A DNA stretch of 64,000 nt. Origin: SIG575 sp964507395 (GTDB taxonomy: Bacteria; Bacillota; Clostridia; Oscillospirales; Acutalibacteraceae). The stretch spans positions 35,574 through 99,573 of the forward strand of contig CAZDQE010000002.1 of assembly GCA_964507395.1 (NCBI GenBank), read 5' to 3'. A model generated the notes under the pieces. The model was not told the DNA's origin and did not search any database. It saw nothing but the letters and a program-made list of their open reading frames with translations. Positions 25,613 to 33,047 of this stretch are shown piece by piece. A program made the position numbers and the translations under genes. Each line of letters opens with the position of its first letter. Position 1 is the first letter of the stretch.

Positions 25613-26338
25613 ATGAAAAAAATCAAAAAATCATCTGAGCTTTTATGGCTTTTCGGAATTTTATTTGTAGCTCTCGGTGTCACGGTATGCAGCAAGGCAA
25701 ACCTCGGTGTTTCAATGATTGCCGCACCTGCCTTTGTTCTTTCCGAAGCACTTTCTCCGTTTCTTCCGTTCCTCAGTGTGGGAGTTATGGAATATATCGT
25801 TCAGGGAATTATACTGATTGTTCTGTGCATCGTTATAAGAAAATTCAACTGGCGGTATCTGACTGCTTTTGCCACTGCCGTAATTTACGGCTATGCGCTC
25901 AACCTGTTTCTGTGGCTGCTGAGAGACATTTCTTTTGACACAGTTCCCCTTCGTTGGATAATGCTGATTGTGGGAGATTGTTTCACTGCTTTCGGTGTAG
26001 CCTGCTTCTTCCGCACATATATGCCGTTAGAGGTTTACGAGCTTTTTGTAGCAGAGCTTGCAGAAAAATTCCGTTTGAACATCAACAGAACCAAGTGGGG
26101 TTTTGACATAACTCTGCTTACAATTTCGATACTGCTTGCAGTTACTTTATTCGGTGACATTACAACCTTTGACCGGTCGGAAATTTACTGTTCATCCTTC
26201 CACAGCATCGGTTTCGGCACACTTGTAACTACCGCAATAAATTCGCCTTTAATCGGACTCATGGGAAAGCTTGTTGACCGCTTCTTTGAAGCAACCCCCA
26301 GATTCGGAAAGCTTGAAAAGATTTTTAAGATAAACTGA
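25613..26338 (+). CDS. YczE/YyaS-type integral membrane protein (DUF6198-like)
   Basis: A 241-residue protein with about six hydrophobic helices. The N-terminal part (GILFVALGVTVCSKANLGVS) resembles the YczE/YyaS/YitT-like group, whose members are implicated in export or unknown membrane functions. No catalytic motif is visible. Start at ATG 25613, after AAAGGTGA; a TTG 81 bases upstream is the -35 box of the promoter. It stands between the tRNA and a small unknown gene. Confidence 0.65.
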   Translation: MKKIKKSSELLWLFGILFVALGVTVCSKANLGVSMIAAPAFVLSEALSPFLPFLSVGVMEYIVQGIILIVLCIVIRKFNWRYLTAFATAVIYGYALNLFLWLLRDISFDTVPLRWIMLIVGDCFTAFGVACFFRTYMPLEVYELFVAELAEKFRLNINRTKWGFDITLLTISILLAVTLFGDITTFDRSEIYCSSFHSIGFGTLVTTAINSPLIGLMGKLVDRFFEATPRFGKLEKIFKIN

Positions 26339-26364
26339 TATTATGATAATAACAAGGTAAATAT

Positions 26365-26772
26365 ATGTGCTATTTCCTTTACGGTGCCGTTAACAACGGA
26401 GTAAACAAAACAGATTATGAAAAAGCAGCAAAAAATTTCTCTTATCATTTTAAGGCAGGTACAAAAGATGACGTCAACAATTGCGTAGACAACTGCCTGA
26501 AAGATTATAGAATCACACTTAATCACTGCGATTGCGATTCCCCTATCGGTGCAAAAGATGTAACCAAAGAAGAAATAAAAGAAATCGAAGAATTGCTGAT
26601 AAGTATAAAATCGGTTCGCGGAATCAAGCATATTTTTATAAGCAAAAATTGGATAAACAAATCAAACACCAAAGAAGAAAACGTACATATTGACGATATA
26701 AATATTGCAGATTTCCTTGCAAACATTGAAGAAAATTGTCTGTATAAAATTCAAATGTATCCGAGATATTAA
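26365..26772 (+). CDS. Hypothetical protein, Cys-containing
   Basis: A 135-residue soluble protein that I do not recognise. It begins MCYFLYGAVNNGVNKTDYEKA and carries a Cys cluster near residues 45-60 (CVDNCLKDYRIT, NHCDCDSPIG) and a charged second half. The spacing could bind a metal, but there is no named motif. The ribosome site is a weak AAGGTAA. It follows the membrane-protein gene after 26 bp and a terminator comes directly after its stop. Codon use looks like the neighbours, so it is likely a real gene. Confidence 0.6.
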   Translation: MCYFLYGAVNNGVNKTDYEKAAKNFSYHFKAGTKDDVNNCVDNCLKDYRITLNHCDCDSPIGAKDVTKEEIKEIEELLISIKSVRGIKHIFISKNWINKSNTKEENVHIDDINIADFLANIEENCLYKIQMYPRY

Positions 26773-26779
26773 GAAAAAA

Positions 26780-26800
26780 GTCCTCGCATCATGCGGGGAC
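26780..26800. terminator. Terminator between hypothetical gene and bcp
   Basis: GTCCTCGCA (26780-26788) pairs with TGCGGGGAC (26792-26800), one T-G pair, loop TCA; flanked by A-rich and T-rich sides, so usable from both strands. Confidence 0.8.
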
Positions 26801-26814
26801 TTTCAATTTATATT

Positions 26815-27267
26815 TTATATTTCCGCTAAGATTTCCCGTGCGTTTGAATCGGGTTTTACTTTCGGCATAATTTTTGCGATATTACCGTCTTCATCAATAA
26901 TAAACGTTGTTCTGACAACGCCCATACTCACTTTGCCGTAAAGCTTCTTTTCCTGCCAGACTCCGTATTTCTGTATCGCATCAAGCTCAGGGTCTGAGAG
27001 AAGAATAAAATCAAGACCGTGTTTTTCGGAAAACTTCTGATGTGATGCTGCGCTGTCACGGCTCACACCGATAACCTCAACATTCTTTTTTCTGAACTCC
27101 TTGTAAAGTCCGGCAAACGCACAGGCTTGTCTTGTACAGCCGGGGGTATTATCTTTCGGGTAAAAATAGAGAACCACCTTTTTGCCGAGAAAGTCTGAAA
27201 GTGAAATATCTTTCCCCTCTTTATCCTTTAATGTAAATTCCGGTGCCTTTATTCCGATTTCCAACAT
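26815..27267 (-). CDS. bcp: Thioredoxin-dependent peroxiredoxin, Bcp/PrxQ type
   Basis: A 150-residue thiol peroxidase reducing H2O2 and organic hydroperoxides. The active site YPKDNTPGCTRQACAF has peroxidatic Cys 44 and resolving Cys 49, the atypical two-Cys PrxQ arrangement. It starts 3 bp after the thioredoxin reductase gene, so electrons would flow NADPH-TrxB-TrxA-Bcp within this cluster. Normal length for the family. Confidence 0.95.
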   Translation of the reverse strand: MLEIGIKAPEFTLKDKEGKDISLSDFLGKKVVLYFYPKDNTPGCTRQACAFAGLYKEFRKKNVEVIGVSRDSAASHQKFSEKHGLDFILLSDPELDAIQKYGVWQEKKLYGKVSMGVVRTTFIIDEDGNIAKIMPKVKPDSNAREILAEI

Positions 27268-27270
27268 TTT

Positions 27271-28197
27271 TCATTTCTCCGTTCTTCTGATATATTCTTC
27301 CGCAAAATGTACAGCTACGGCTCCGTCTGCAGTTGCTGTTACAACTTGTCGCAAAGGCTTCGTTCTCACATCGCCTACTGCAAAAACTCCGTCAGCACTC
27401 GTTCTTGTGCTCTCGTCTGCAATAAGATATCCTCTTTCGTCAATATCAATTTTTTCTTTCAGAAAATCCGTCACAGGTTCTCTGCCGATGCTGACAAAAA
27501 GCGCATCGCATTTAATTTCTTTTTCTTCTTCTGTTTTCACATTTTTAATTCTAACGCCCGTCACTCTGTCATCTGACAAAATTTCTGCCACTGTGCTGTG
27601 CCATAAAAACTCCACATTCTCCGCACTCATTAACGGTTTGTGATAGATTTTTTCTGCTCTCAGAGTATCTCTGCGGTGAATCACATAAACCTTTTCGGCA
27701 AGACGTGACAAATAAAGCGCATCTGAAACGGCTGAGTTTCCTCCGCCCACAACGGCTACTGTTTTCCCCTTGTAGAATCTGCCGTCGCAGTGAGCGCAGT
27801 AATGAACGCCCTTACCTGTTATCTCTTCTTCCTTGGGTATGCCTAATTTCCGCGGATTTGCACCTGTTGAAATTACAACCGTTTTCCCAAGATAAGTGCC
27901 GTTTGTTGTATGAACCTTCTTTATTATATCAGAAAAATCAACATCCGTCACCTCTGCATATTCAGTTTTTGCGCCGAAACGCTCGGCACCCGTCTGCATT
28001 TTCATACCGAGAGTAAATCCGTCTATGCCCTCTTCAAAGCCGGGGTAATTATGAATAACATCTGTCAGTGTCATCTGACCGCCCACCGACATTTTCTCAA
28101 GAACTACGGTGTCAAGGCCTGCCCTTGATGCGTACAGCGCCGAGGTGTAGCCTGCAGGACCGCCGCCTAAAATTATCATGTCAAAAATATGTTCCAT
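27271..28197 (-). CDS. trxB: Thioredoxin reductase
   Basis: A 308-residue FAD/NADPH enzyme. The FAD site is ILGGGPAGYTSALYASRAG, the redox pair is C134-A-H-C137 (YCAHCDG; A-T or A-V is more usual in the middle), the NAD(P) loop is VVGGGNSAVSDALYLS and the C-terminal FAD motif is GVFAVGDV. It reduces the trxA product encoded 745 bp away. ATG 28197 follows AGGAAGG; a longer in-frame start at 28230 has no ribosome site. Operon with bcp, divergent from the Crp/Fnr gene. Confidence 0.93.
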   Translation of the reverse strand: MEHIFDMIILGGGPAGYTSALYASRAGLDTVVLEKMSVGGQMTLTDVIHNYPGFEEGIDGFTLGMKMQTGAERFGAKTEYAEVTDVDFSDIIKKVHTTNGTYLGKTVVISTGANPRKLGIPKEEEITGKGVHYCAHCDGRFYKGKTVAVVGGGNSAVSDALYLSRLAEKVYVIHRRDTLRAEKIYHKPLMSAENVEFLWHSTVAEILSDDRVTGVRIKNVKTEEEKEIKCDALFVSIGREPVTDFLKEKIDIDERGYLIADESTRTSADGVFAVGDVRTKPLRQVVTATADGAVAVHFAEEYIRRTEK

Positions 28198-28223
28198 AAA
28201 GCATCTTTTCCTTCCTGAAAATA

Positions 28224-28252
28224 TTGACATACCTCAAAAACAAAAGTAAAAT
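28224..28252 (+). promoter_or_regulatory. Promoter of the Crp/Fnr regulator gene
   Basis: TTGACA (28224-28229), 17-base spacer, TAAAAT (28247-28252). Confidence 0.8.
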
Positions 28253-28290
28253 AAAGGTAATAAAATTCATCTGTACAAAGGGGTGAAATT

Positions 28291-28956
28291 ATGTTTGAAA
28301 GCATCTATCGGGAAATTTTCCCTTTTTGGAACGAAGTTTCAGACGATGACAAGGAATACATCTGTCGGAATTCTTCTTCCGTCATTTTCAATGCAGGCAC
28401 CAACATTCACGATTCGACCTCCTGCTCGGGAGTAATTTATATCAGAACAGGGTTCCTTCGCGTTTACATCATGTCAGACGACGGCAAGGATATCACACTT
28501 TACCGACTTCACAGCGGTGACATATGTATGCTTTCTGCTTCGTGCGTTCTTAAAAACATTACCTTCGACGTTTTCGTTGACGCGGAAGAAGACAGCGAGT
28601 GTTTTGTTATCAGCGGTCCTGCATTTGCCGATGTTTCAGAAAAGTATGCATCAATCAAAATTTTCGCTCTTGAAACTGCAGTCAGCCGTTTTTCAGATGC
28701 CATGTGGGTCATGGAACAAATCCATTTCATGAGCATGGACAAAAGGCTTGCAATTTTTCTCTATGAAGAAATTACTAGAATTGACACAGATATCGTCCGT
28801 CTTACTCATGCCCTCATCGCAAAATATATGGGCTCTGCGAGAGAGGTTGTAACGCGGATGCTGAAATATTTTGCAAACGAGGGCATTGTAGAGCTTTCAC
28901 GAAAGGGTGTTAAAATTCTCGATAAAGAAAGGCTTAAAGAATTAGCCTTCCAGTAA
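28291..28956 (+). CDS. Crp/Fnr family transcriptional regulator
   Basis: A 221-residue regulator. Residues 15-125 form the cyclic-nucleotide-binding-like beta barrel (GVIYIRTGFLRVYIMSDDGKDITLYRLHSGDICML), followed by a long dimerisation helix and a C-terminal winged helix (LTHALIAKYMGSAREVVTRMLKYFANEGIVELSRKGVKIL). There is no N-terminal Fe-S Cys set as in Fnr, though three Cys residues (25, 43, 80) lie in the barrel region, so the effector is unknown. It sits inside the thioredoxin cluster, suggesting redox control. Its last 15 bases overlap trxA tail to tail. Confidence 0.9.
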   Translation: MFESIYREIFPFWNEVSDDDKEYICRNSSSVIFNAGTNIHDSTSCSGVIYIRTGFLRVYIMSDDGKDITLYRLHSGDICMLSASCVLKNITFDVFVDAEEDSECFVISGPAFADVSEKYASIKIFALETAVSRFSDAMWVMEQIHFMSMDKRLAIFLYEEITRIDTDIVRLTHALIAKYMGSAREVVTRMLKYFANEGIVELSRKGVKILDKERLKELAFQ

Positions 28957-29250
28957 CTGAAGGATTTTCTGTTCGGGTATTGCTCCCACGGACTGATTTA
29001 CGATTTCTCCGTTTTTAAGGACAAAAAGCTGAGGTATGCTCGTCACTCCGAACTTAATTGCAAGCTCCTCTTCCTCATCTACATTGATTTTTCCGACAAG
29101 AATTTCCGGATGCTCTGATGCAATTTTATCAATGATTGGTGATAACATTCTGCAGGGTCCGCACCATGATGCGTAAAAATCAAGGAGAACCGTTTTTTCG
29201 CTGTTCAGAATTTCGCTGAAATTATTTTTATTTATAACAAATGCTGACAT
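28942..29250 (-). CDS. trxA: Thioredoxin
   Basis: A 102-residue thioredoxin with the classic DFYASWCGPCRML active site (Cys 30 and Cys 33) and the cis-Pro loop TSIPQL. It is the electron donor for Bcp and other thiol enzymes. ATG 29250 is behind AAAGGATGTGA; an in-frame start at 29280 is not supported. Its promoter has a good -10 (TATACT, 29285-29290) but a poor -35, over which lies the palindrome at 29312-29326. It converges on and overlaps the Crp/Fnr gene by 15 bases. Confidence 0.95.
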   Translation of the reverse strand: MSAFVINKNNFSEILNSEKTVLLDFYASWCGPCRMLSPIIDKIASEHPEILVGKINVDEEEELAIKFGVTSIPQLFVLKNGEIVNQSVGAIPEQKILQLLEG

Positions 29251-29284
29251 GTATGTCACATCCTTTCTTTGAATTTTCATTCAT

Positions 29285-29290
29285 AGTATA
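29285..29290 (-). promoter_or_regulatory. Probable -10 box of trxA
   Basis: TATACT on the minus strand. The hexamer 17 bases upstream is CAGAAA, far from consensus, as expected for an activator-dependent promoter. The inferred start is about 29278. Confidence 0.5.
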
Positions 29291-29311
29291 TCCTTTTGTT
29301 TCATATTTTTC

Positions 29312-29326
29312 TGTGACGAGGTCACA
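29312..29326. promoter_or_regulatory. Palindromic operator candidate (Crp/Fnr-like)
   Basis: Perfect inverted repeat TGTGAC-GAG-GTCACA between trxA and the FAD oxidoreductase gene. The half-sites match the TGTGA/TCACA core used by Crp-type regulators, with a slightly shorter centre. It is centred about 41 bp upstream of the inferred trxA start and about 50 bp upstream of the oxidoreductase start. Confidence 0.6.
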
Positions 29327-29333
29327 CAAAATG

Positions 29334-29362
29334 TTGAACAATATAAATTTGCATGGTATAAT
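29334..29362 (+). promoter_or_regulatory. Promoter of the FAD oxidoreductase gene
   Basis: TTGAAC (29334-29339), 17-base spacer, TATAAT (29357-29362). AAAGGAG ribosome site follows. Confidence 0.8.
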
Positions 29363-29401
29363 ATTTTCATAATAAATAAATTAAAGGAGTCAGGTTGCTT
29401 T

Positions 29402-30730
29402 ATGAGTAAAAAAATTATTGTTGCAGGCGGCGGTCACGGCGGTATTGCCGCGGCTTACCGACTGTCTCAGCACGGCTTTGATGTTACTGTTTTTGAAAGA
29501 AACAAGAGAGAAGACATGGGCTATGACTGGACAGACATTTTTGACAGAAAAGGTTTTACGTGCCTCGGACTTCCCATGCCTGAAAAAGAACTTTACAATC
29601 TGAAACATGACATGACATTCTACAGTCCCTCAATGGACACTCCGCTCACACAGAACGTTCCCTACGACCAGCTTGAAATTCAGATGGAAAGAAAAGACAT
29701 CTATAATCATCTTATTCACCATGCCGAAAAAGCAGGAGTGAAATTTGTATATGAGTGCAATGTTGAAGGTCCCGTTCTTATCGGCAACCGTGTTGTAGGT
29801 ATCAGAACTTCCATGGGCGAGCAGATCGGCGACCTTGTTATTGATGCCTGCGGTATGCACTCGCCTGTCAGAATGAATCTCCCACCCTCTTTCGGAATTC
29901 AGAAAAAGCCAAAAGATTACGAGCAGTTTTTTGTTTACAGAGCATTCTACAACAAAGTCTGCGAGGTTGAGGACGTAAACAAATTCAAAGTGCTCCTTCT
30001 TCCCGAAGGCGGTGAAGGAATTTCATGGATTGCAACGGAAGAAAATCACACAGATGTACTCATCGGCAGATTCCATAAATTTACTCTTGAAGAAGCTGAA
30101 GCAACAGTCGAAAGACTCCGCCAAGCAAATCATAGCATCGGCACGGAAAAAGTAAGAGGCGGTCAGTTTGCTGCGATTCCGCTGAGACAGCCTCTCGGCA
30201 TCATGGTCGCTGACGGCTACGCCGCAATAGGTGACAGTGCATTTATGACAGTTCCCGTAATCGGCTCAGGCATCGCAAACAGTCTGAAAGCTGCTAAAAT
30301 TCTCGCGGACACTGTAATCGGTGACAGCACCTGTGCTTACAGTGCCGAGGTTCTCTGGCAGTACCAGAGGAAATTTTTCAAGGAGCTCGGAAACGGTCTT
30401 GCTCCCCTTGCCTGTGTCAAAATGATGCTTGCCCGCTTTACGGGCGATGACCTTGACTATGTTTTCAGAAATAAAATACTTAACGCAGACGATATGACAA
30501 TCGGCGCTGACTCAAACAGCCTTGTTTCAATGATGAAAATCAGCGACATGTCCGTTATTCCCGTAAAGCTTTACGGTCTTGCAAGGAATAAAACAGTTTT
30601 AGTAAAAATTGCACGGCTTGGCTATGACCTCGCAAGAGCGGTTGGGGTAACTGCCGCCATGCCGAAAAAATATGACAGACAGGCAGTTCTCAGATGGGTC
30701 AAGGAATACAACAAGCCTTTCGCATTCTGA
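29402..30730 (+). CDS. FAD-dependent oxidoreductase, geranylgeranyl-reductase-like
   Basis: A 442-residue flavoprotein. The FAD site is KIIVAGGGHGGIAAAYRLSQHGFDVTVFER, with a His inside the glycine loop. The second motif, GYAAIGDSAFMTVPVIGSGIANSLKAAKIL, is the GD region of the PHBH/geranylgeranyl reductase superfamily. The substrate cannot be assigned; relatives act on isoprenoids, halogenated aromatics or quinones. The C-terminal 120 residues are mostly helical and of unknown function. It is read divergently from trxA with a shared palindromic site, so it may be co-regulated with thioredoxin. Confidence 0.8.
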   Translation: MSKKIIVAGGGHGGIAAAYRLSQHGFDVTVFERNKREDMGYDWTDIFDRKGFTCLGLPMPEKELYNLKHDMTFYSPSMDTPLTQNVPYDQLEIQMERKDIYNHLIHHAEKAGVKFVYECNVEGPVLIGNRVVGIRTSMGEQIGDLVIDACGMHSPVRMNLPPSFGIQKKPKDYEQFFVYRAFYNKVCEVEDVNKFKVLLLPEGGEGISWIATEENHTDVLIGRFHKFTLEEAEATVERLRQANHSIGTEKVRGGQFAAIPLRQPLGIMVADGYAAIGDSAFMTVPVIGSGIANSLKAAKILADTVIGDSTCAYSAEVLWQYQRKFFKELGNGLAPLACVKMMLARFTGDDLDYVFRNKILNADDMTIGADSNSLVSMMKISDMSVIPVKLYGLARNKTVLVKIARLGYDLARAVGVTAAMPKKYDRQAVLRWVKEYNKPFAF

Positions 30731-30766
30731 CGAACACAATCAGATACACAGAAAAGAGGTTTTATA

Positions 30767-31807
30767 ATGAAAAAATTCATCTCATTAATTCTGGTGCTTG
30801 CGTGTATGCTTATTTTCCCTGTAAGCACAAACGCACTTTCCGTTGATAACGGCATTGAAGCGTTGCAAGAAAATTTTATTTTCGGGGAAGGTCCTCAGGA
30901 AGACGGCTTTTCCATTGATTACAGATATTTCTCCCCCGTAAAAGAAAATGATACAACAAAGTATCCGCTCGTTATCTGGCTTCACGGCTTAGGTGACGGA
31001 AGCGATGACGGAGTTCAGATTGAAAAAAGCGAGATTGCCTACTGGGCAAGTGACGAGTTCCAGTCACGTTTCAAAAATGCAGGCGGTGCATTTGTTCTGG
31101 CTGCACGCTCACGCGAGGAGCTCGGTCACACATGGACAAACGAAATGATTGAACCTCTTCGCGCCGCAATTGACGATTTTATAAGCAAAAATTCCGATAA
31201 CATTGATGTAGAAAGAATCTACATAGGCGGTTATTCAATGGGCGGCAAAATGACGCTTAAAATGGCGGTTGCCTACCCCGAAATGTTCGCGGCAATTTTC
31301 CCCATCTGTCCTGCATGGTCACCTGATGCGGAAGCTCTCTCGTATATTGCCGATATTCCCGTCTGGCTCACATCAAGTAAGCGTGACCCGTTGGTCAGCT
31401 ATTATTTCTCTGTCAATCCCACATGGGAGAAGCTGATAAGCGAAACTTCCGTTCCTGAAAACTGCAGATTTTCTACGCTTACCAAGGTCTGCTATGCAAC
31501 AGGAGAAAGAACGCCCAGCAGCCATCACGCATGGTTTTCCGTAAACTACGATATGTTTACAACAGAAAACGGCGATTATCACAACATGACAACAGTAGAC
31601 GGCACAGGAAACGAAATCACTCTCACTTATCCCGACGGCATGATTTCATGGCTTTCCTCATTCTCCTCAGACTACAACGGTAAGCCGATTGACGGCATGG
31701 GAAACATTACAAGCGACATGCAGACAGACAACATGATGGCTAAAATCACCTTCTGCGAATTTTTTGAAATTCTGTTTGGTGCGATTGTTTCGCTGATAAA
31801 ATTTTGA
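30767..31807 (+). CDS. Secreted alpha/beta-hydrolase (PHB-depolymerase/esterase-like)
   Basis: A 346-residue exported serine hydrolase. Signal peptide at residues 1-24 (KKFISLILVLACMLIFPVSTNA). Oxyanion region PLVIWLHGLGDGSDDG, nucleophile GYSMGG, a later Asp in SSKRDPLV and a His in SSHHAWF complete a plausible triad. This resembles the prolyl-oligopeptidase/PHB depolymerase-type esterases that often act on feruloyl or acetyl esters. The final 20 residues (FCEFFEILFGAIVSLIKF) are hydrophobic and could hold the protein at the membrane. It lies 36 bp after the oxidoreductase gene and may be co-transcribed; terminator at 31840. Confidence 0.8.
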   Translation: MKKFISLILVLACMLIFPVSTNALSVDNGIEALQENFIFGEGPQEDGFSIDYRYFSPVKENDTTKYPLVIWLHGLGDGSDDGVQIEKSEIAYWASDEFQSRFKNAGGAFVLAARSREELGHTWTNEMIEPLRAAIDDFISKNSDNIDVERIYIGGYSMGGKMTLKMAVAYPEMFAAIFPICPAWSPDAEALSYIADIPVWLTSSKRDPLVSYYFSVNPTWEKLISETSVPENCRFSTLTKVCYATGERTPSSHHAWFSVNYDMFTTENGDYHNMTTVDGTGNEITLTYPDGMISWLSSFSSDYNGKPIDGMGNITSDMQTDNMMAKITFCEFFEILFGAIVSLIKF

Positions 31808-31839
31808 TTATCCCCGTTGATTATCTCATACTCATCTTT

Positions 31840-31865
31840 AAAAAGTCCCGAAAATGGGACTTTTT
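31840..31865 (+). terminator. Terminator after the secreted esterase
   Basis: AAAAAGTCCC (31840-31849), loop GAAAAT, GGGACTTTTT (31856-31865), then more T. Confidence 0.9.
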
Positions 31866-31877
31866 ATTTTTATTTTA

Positions 31878-31905
31878 TTGAAAATTTCTCCCTCAAATAT
31901 ATAAT
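31878..31905 (+). promoter_or_regulatory. Promoter of the AAA ATPase gene
   Basis: TTGAAA (31878-31883), 16-base spacer, TATAAT (31900-31905). It implies a leader of about 150 bases before the ATG at 32063. Confidence 0.65.
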
Positions 31906-31965
31906 AAAGGCACAAACAAATTGTTTGTCGTTGTTTTTCATCTTCTTTTCTCACCCCTTTCTTGT

Positions 31966-32027
31966 CGGTGTTAATTCACCGCACACTCTCTTTCAAAGGC
32001 ATCCTGACCCACGCAGGGTGCCTTTGA
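31966..32027 (+). promoter_or_regulatory. Structured 5' leader of the AAA ATPase gene
   Basis: Two hairpins in the untranslated leader: CGGTG-TTAATT-CACCG (31966-31981), and a 14-pair stem with one G-U (31993-32006 with 32014-32027, loop ACCCACG). Neither is followed by a T run, so they are not terminators. I do not recognise the fold as a known riboswitch. Confidence 0.5.
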
Positions 32028-32062
32028 GATAAACGATTTATAAAAACAGTGGAGGTTGTAAC

Positions 32063-32926
32063 ATGGTTTATATTGAAAAACTGTATCTGCCAAGCGAAGA
32101 AAGTGAAAATGGTTTTCTCGCAAACCAGAGGTTAACATGCTACAGTACATATTATCCTTTTACTATCTTTCCCGGCAAGGGTTTAGCCACGCTAATCTTT
32201 GAGCCGATAACAATACTTTACGGCGGAAACGGCTCAGGAAAAACGACTCTTCTTAATGTCATTGCAGAAAAGTCCGATCTTATCAGGCATTCTGCTTTCA
32301 GCGGCAGTGCATTTTTCAAAGACTATCTTGAAATGTGCCGTCTTAGCTATGACAAAATACCTCGCCACAGTCAGATCCTTACAAGCGACGATGTTACTGA
32401 TTATCTTCTCAATATGCGACATCTCAATAATGGAATTAACCTTAAAAGAGATGAATTGTTTGAAGAATATACTGAGCGCAAATACAGCGAAAACCGATTC
32501 ACAGGACTTGCTGACTACGACAAATGGAAAGACGGATTTGACTCAAAAACAAAAAATATGTCTGCCTTCGTTAAAAAAAGACTTATGAAGAACGTTGATA
32601 TGAATTCAAACGGGGAAACTGCACTCAATTATTACGTGCAAAGAATTGAAGAAAACGCTCTTTATATAATTGATGAACCCGAGAACAGCCTTTCTGCACC
32701 AAAGCAGCTCGAACTTGCTGAATTCATTCAGCAATCGGCCCGTTTTTTCAGATGTCAGTTTATTATATCAACTCATTCACCCTTCTTTCTCGCAATCTCA
32801 GGAGCTAAAATTTATAATCTTGACTCATGTCCCGTTTCCACCCAAAAATGGACTGAACTTGAAAATGTAAAAGTGTTTTATAATTTCTTTAAAAATCACG
32901 AAAAAGAATTCAGTGCAACAGAATAA
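32063..32926 (+). CDS. Stand-alone AAA-type ATPase (COG3910-like)
   Basis: A 287-residue P-loop ATPase of the ABC/SMC-like clade. Walker A is GGNGSGKTT (about residues 54-62), Walker B LYIIDEPENSL (about 206-216) and the switch region STHSPFFLA. There is no clear ABC signature and no fused nuclease domain; the short form resembles predicted ATPases of unknown function. The middle is helical and charged. The gene stands alone with its own promoter and structured leader, so it is not obviously part of a toxin-antitoxin or defence pair. Ribosome site GGAGG. Confidence 0.78.
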   Translation: MVYIEKLYLPSEESENGFLANQRLTCYSTYYPFTIFPGKGLATLIFEPITILYGGNGSGKTTLLNVIAEKSDLIRHSAFSGSAFFKDYLEMCRLSYDKIPRHSQILTSDDVTDYLLNMRHLNNGINLKRDELFEEYTERKYSENRFTGLADYDKWKDGFDSKTKNMSAFVKKRLMKNVDMNSNGETALNYYVQRIEENALYIIDEPENSLSAPKQLELAEFIQQSARFFRCQFIISTHSPFFLAISGAKIYNLDSCPVSTQKWTELENVKVFYNFFKNHEKEFSATE

Positions 32927-32995
32927 GTTTTCAATTGATTCAAAATGCATACAATATAAATCAGAAGCAAAAGCTGATTTATACCATTTAACAGC

Positions 32996-33025
32996 TTGAT
33001 AAGCTGTACACCTGTATGATATAAT
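32996..33025 (+). promoter_or_regulatory. Promoter of the beta-CASP gene
   Basis: TTGATA (32996-33001), 18-base spacer, TATAAT (33020-33025), extended by TGA before the -10. Confidence 0.65.
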
Positions 33026-33047
33026 TGGTACATAGGAGGTGTTATAA

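Noticed and set aside
32063..32926. AAA ATPase as part of a phage-defence system
   Set aside because: It stands alone with no nuclease, toxin or other effector partner; neighbours are housekeeping-type genes with separate promoters.
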